Assembly (NCBI GenBank): GCA_020354435.1
Contig: CP070646.1
Coordinates: 1,195,095 to 1,236,795, forward strand
DNA: 41,701 nt
Origin: Gammaproteobacteria bacterium
Lineage (GTDB): Bacteria; Pseudomonadota; Gammaproteobacteria; GCA-001735895
Reading direction: 5' to 3'
The position numbers were made by a program, and so were the translations under genes. Below are positions 38,257-41,701 of this stretch, piece after piece. How positions within the stretch are numbered: the first letter of the stretch is position 1; each line of letters opens with the position of its first letter. The notes under the pieces are model-generated. The model worked only from the letters and a program-made list of their open reading frames with translations, made no database searches and was not told where the DNA came from.

Positions 38257-39141
38257 ATGTTTTTGCAGGATTATATCGGAAACACCCCGCTGGTAACATT
38301 ACAGCGCCTGGGTGCCGGTCGCGGTAACAGGATATCGGTAAAGCTGGAGGGCAATAATCCAGCCGGTTCGGTCAAGGACCGCGCCGCCTACAGCATGATT
38401 CGGCATGCCGAGGCGCGTGGTGAAATCCATCCCGGCGACGAACTGGTCGAAGCCACTAGCGGTAACACTGGCATTGCGCTGGCGATGGTTGCGGCAATGC
38501 GCGGCTATCGCATGATCCTGGTCATGCCGGATAACATGAGTCACGAGCGGCTCGCGACCATGCGTGCCTACGGCGCGGAAATTATCCTGGTCAGCCAGGA
38601 AGAGGGCATGATCAGGGCGCGGGATATTGCCGAGGAAATGAATGCCGCGGGTAGGGCGAAAATGCTCGACCAGTTCGCAAATGCCGATAATCCACGTGCC
38701 CATTACGAGACGACCGGACCCGAGATATGGCGCCAGACCGATCAAAAGCTGACTCATTTTGTCAGTTCCATGGGCACCACCGGCACCATCATGGGTTGCT
38801 CGCGCTATTTTCGCGAGGTCAATCCGCAAATAGAAATCGTCGGCGTACAGCCGGCCGATGGTTCTTCGATTCCGGGCATTCGGCGCTGGCCGGCCGAATA
38901 TGTGCCGAAGATTTACCAGCCGGAGGCGGTTGATCGTATCATCGATGTGTCGCGTGAAGAGGCCGAAGTTTATACCCGCGAGCTGGCCGCGAAAGAGGGT
39001 ATTTTTAGCGGTATTTCCTCGGGCGGAGCGGTTTGCGCCAGCTTGCGCCTGGCGCAAACGCTGACCAACGCCAACATCGTCACGATTGTCTGCGACCGGG
39101 GCGATCGTTACCTGTCGACTGGAGTTTTTCCGAATTGCTGA
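38257..39141 (+). CDS. cysM: Cysteine synthase B (O-acetylserine sulfhydrylase)
   Basis: This encodes 294 residues (E. coli CysM 303). It makes cysteine from O-acetylserine and sulfide, or S-sulfocysteine with thiosulfate, using PLP. The PLP lysine is Lys40 in NPAGSVKDRAA, and the phosphate/substrate loop is ATSGNTGIALA (about 66-76). GTTGTIMGCSRYFRE and SGISSGGAV further mark the family. RRWPAEYVPKIYQP near residue 210 is more CysM- than CysK-like. The pairing gacS/barA-cysM-rlmD is seen in Pseudomonas. The start has no visible ribosome-binding site. Confidence 0.96.
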   Translation: MFLQDYIGNTPLVTLQRLGAGRGNRISVKLEGNNPAGSVKDRAAYSMIRHAEARGEIHPGDELVEATSGNTGIALAMVAAMRGYRMILVMPDNMSHERLATMRAYGAEIILVSQEEGMIRARDIAEEMNAAGRAKMLDQFANADNPRAHYETTGPEIWRQTDQKLTHFVSSMGTTGTIMGCSRYFREVNPQIEIVGVQPADGSSIPGIRRWPAEYVPKIYQPEAVDRIIDVSREEAEVYTRELAAKEGIFSGISSGGAVCASLRLAQTLTNANIVTIVCDRGDRYLSTGVFPNC

Positions 39142-39154
39142 TGTGGACCAATCC

Positions 39155-39928
39155 ATGAATGTATTCGTATTTGACATCGAAACCATCCCGGACATCGACG
39201 GCTGTCGTAGACTCTATGATTTACATGGACTTTCCGACGATGATGTTGCCCGCGCGGTGTTCCAGCTGCGGCGCCAGCAGGCCGGTATCGAATTCCTGCG
39301 GCATCACCTGCACCGCATCGTTGCAATTTCGGCGGTGCTGCGCACTCGTGATCAGGTCAAGGTCTGGTCATTAGGCAGCGTCGACTCCGATGAACAGGAC
39401 CTGCTGCAGCGATTTTTCAGCGGTATCGAGCGCTACACACCGCGTCTGGTGTCGTGGAACGGGGGCGGTTTCGACCTGCCGGTGATACACTACCGCAGCC
39501 TGCTTTACCCGATAGATGCGGCACAATACTGGGAAACCGGGCAAAACGATACCGGTTTTCGCTACAACAATTACCTCAGCCGCTACCACGAGCGCCACAC
39601 CGATTTAATGGATGTACTCGCGGGCTTTCAGCCGCGCGCCAACGCACCGCTGGATGAAATAGCCAGCCTGTGCGGTTTTCCCGGAAAAATGGGCATGAGC
39701 GGCGCGAAGGTCTGGGACGCCTACCAGCAGGGGGAGATCAAGGCGATTCGGGATTACTGCGAAACCGACGTGCTCAATACTTACCTGGTTTACCTCAATT
39801 ACGAACGTAACCGCGGCAATTTCGACCAGAGCCGCTATCGCAGCGAATGCCAGTTGCTGCGCGACGAGTTGAAAGCCTCGGGCCTGCCGCATCTGCTCGA
39901 GTTCGAATCAGCCTGGCTGGAAGGATAA
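39155..39928 (+). CDS. Predicted 3'-5' exonuclease (DEDDy, PolB-type exonuclease domain)
   Basis: This encodes 257 residues. The DEDD motifs are visible: FDIETIP with Asp7 and Glu9, WNGGGFDLPVIHYR with a central aspartate (about residue 115), and YCETDVLNTY with the tyrosine and aspartate of the last motif. The MGMSGAKVWDAYQQGEIKAI segment before the last motif fits the PolB-like exonuclease family of stand-alone proteins. Such proteins presumably trim DNA or RNA 3' ends; the real substrate here is unknown. I chose ATG 39155, 13 bases after cysM; the in-frame ATG-like codon at 39086 lies inside cysM. It is followed after three bases by rlmD. Confidence 0.9.
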   Translation: MNVFVFDIETIPDIDGCRRLYDLHGLSDDDVARAVFQLRRQQAGIEFLRHHLHRIVAISAVLRTRDQVKVWSLGSVDSDEQDLLQRFFSGIERYTPRLVSWNGGGFDLPVIHYRSLLYPIDAAQYWETGQNDTGFRYNNYLSRYHERHTDLMDVLAGFQPRANAPLDEIASLCGFPGKMGMSGAKVWDAYQQGEIKAIRDYCETDVLNTYLVYLNYERNRGNFDQSRYRSECQLLRDELKASGLPHLLEFESAWLEG

Positions 39929-39931
39929 ATC

Positions 39932-41607
<1,676 letters not shown>

Positions 41608-41683
41608 AAAAACGCAAATTTTATTAATCTTGTCATCTTCAGGGTGACATGCATAGAATTAAATAATGAGAAAGGTGTGAACA

Positions 41684-41701
41684 ATGAGTGCGAATTTAGA
41701 C
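41684..41701 (+). CDS. Start of a further gene, cut by the window edge
   Basis: AAAGGTG (41671-41677) lies 6 bases before an ATG at 41684, and six codons (MSANLD) follow to the edge. Too little is visible to name it. A gene placed just after a PII gene is often an ammonium transporter (amtB), but that is only a guess from context. Confidence 0.4.

Noticed and set aside
38299..39195. Minus-strand reading frame of 298 codons opposite cysM
   Set aside because: Fully antisense to a well-supported enzyme gene, without family signatures or a ribosome-binding site.
41621..41650. TGTCA/TGACA hairpin after glnB as a terminator
   Set aside because: Only five perfect pairs and no T-run after it; a terminator cannot be supported. 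It may be part of the leader of the next gene.

Overview
The window is a block of conserved chromosomal genes from a moderately GC-rich gammaproteobacterium. Several gene orders point to that class: an initiator tRNA upstream of rimP-nusA-infB-rbfA-truB-rpsO-pnp; nadB divergent from rpoE-rseA-rseB-rseC-degP/mucD; lepA-lepB-rnc-era-recO-pdxJ; and a BarA/GacS-type kinase beside cysM and rlmD. The layout is closer to Pseudomonas and sulfur-oxidising or marine gammaproteobacteria than to enterics. I cannot name a genus. I saw no phage, insertion sequence, CRISPR array or defence island.

Layout. 1-3807: the end of the complex I operon (nuoL 3' part, nuoM, nuoN). 3808-4442: a non-coding stretch with two inverted-repeat elements, a promoter, the initiator tRNA-Met, a terminator, a folded leader and a second, near-identical terminator just before rimP. 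4443-12894: the transcription, translation and RNA-decay operon rimP-nusA-infB-rbfA-truB-rpsO-pnp, closed by a strong terminator. 12983-13306: a small predicted secreted protein. 13303-17279 (minus): glnE-ilvE-zinc-finger protein. 17485-20571: a two-gene ferric-iron-type ABC importer without its binding protein, behind a likely Fur box, then a small membrane protein. 20589-23448 (minus): nadB, yjbQ, adk. 23609-28169: the envelope-stress cluster rpoE-rseA-rseB-rseC-degP/mucD and a glutaredoxin-like gene. 28264-34300: lepA, lepB, a DUF4845 protein, rnc, era, recO, pdxJ. 34390-38039 (minus): a periplasmic binding-protein-like gene overlapping a BarA/GacS-type hybrid kinase. 38257-41607: cysM, a DEDD exonuclease, rlmD and glnB (PII). 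A further start codon lies at the edge.

How the genes connect. The nusA operon joins ribosome maturation (RimP, RbfA, TruB), initiation (IF2, tRNA-fMet), transcription control (NusA) and RNA decay (PNPase). RNase III and Era, elsewhere in the window, act on the same rRNA and small-subunit maturation. RpoE with RseA, RseB, RseC and a DegP/MucD protease forms an envelope-stress circuit, and LepB next door serves secretion. GlnE and GlnB are both present: in the known nitrogen cascade PII controls adenylylation of glutamine synthetase by GlnE.

The least ordinary items are the leader between metY and rimP with its duplicated terminator arms; the U1/U72 mismatch in the initiator tRNA; a 15-nt rpsO-pnp spacer too short for the RNase III-cut leader known from E. 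coli; the binding-protein-like gene translationally overlapping the hybrid kinase; and the Fur-like site in the glnE/iron-transporter intergenic region. I found no convincing wholly new multi-gene system. Coordinates come from reading the sequence by eye. Promoter, operator and RNA-fold calls are predictions.
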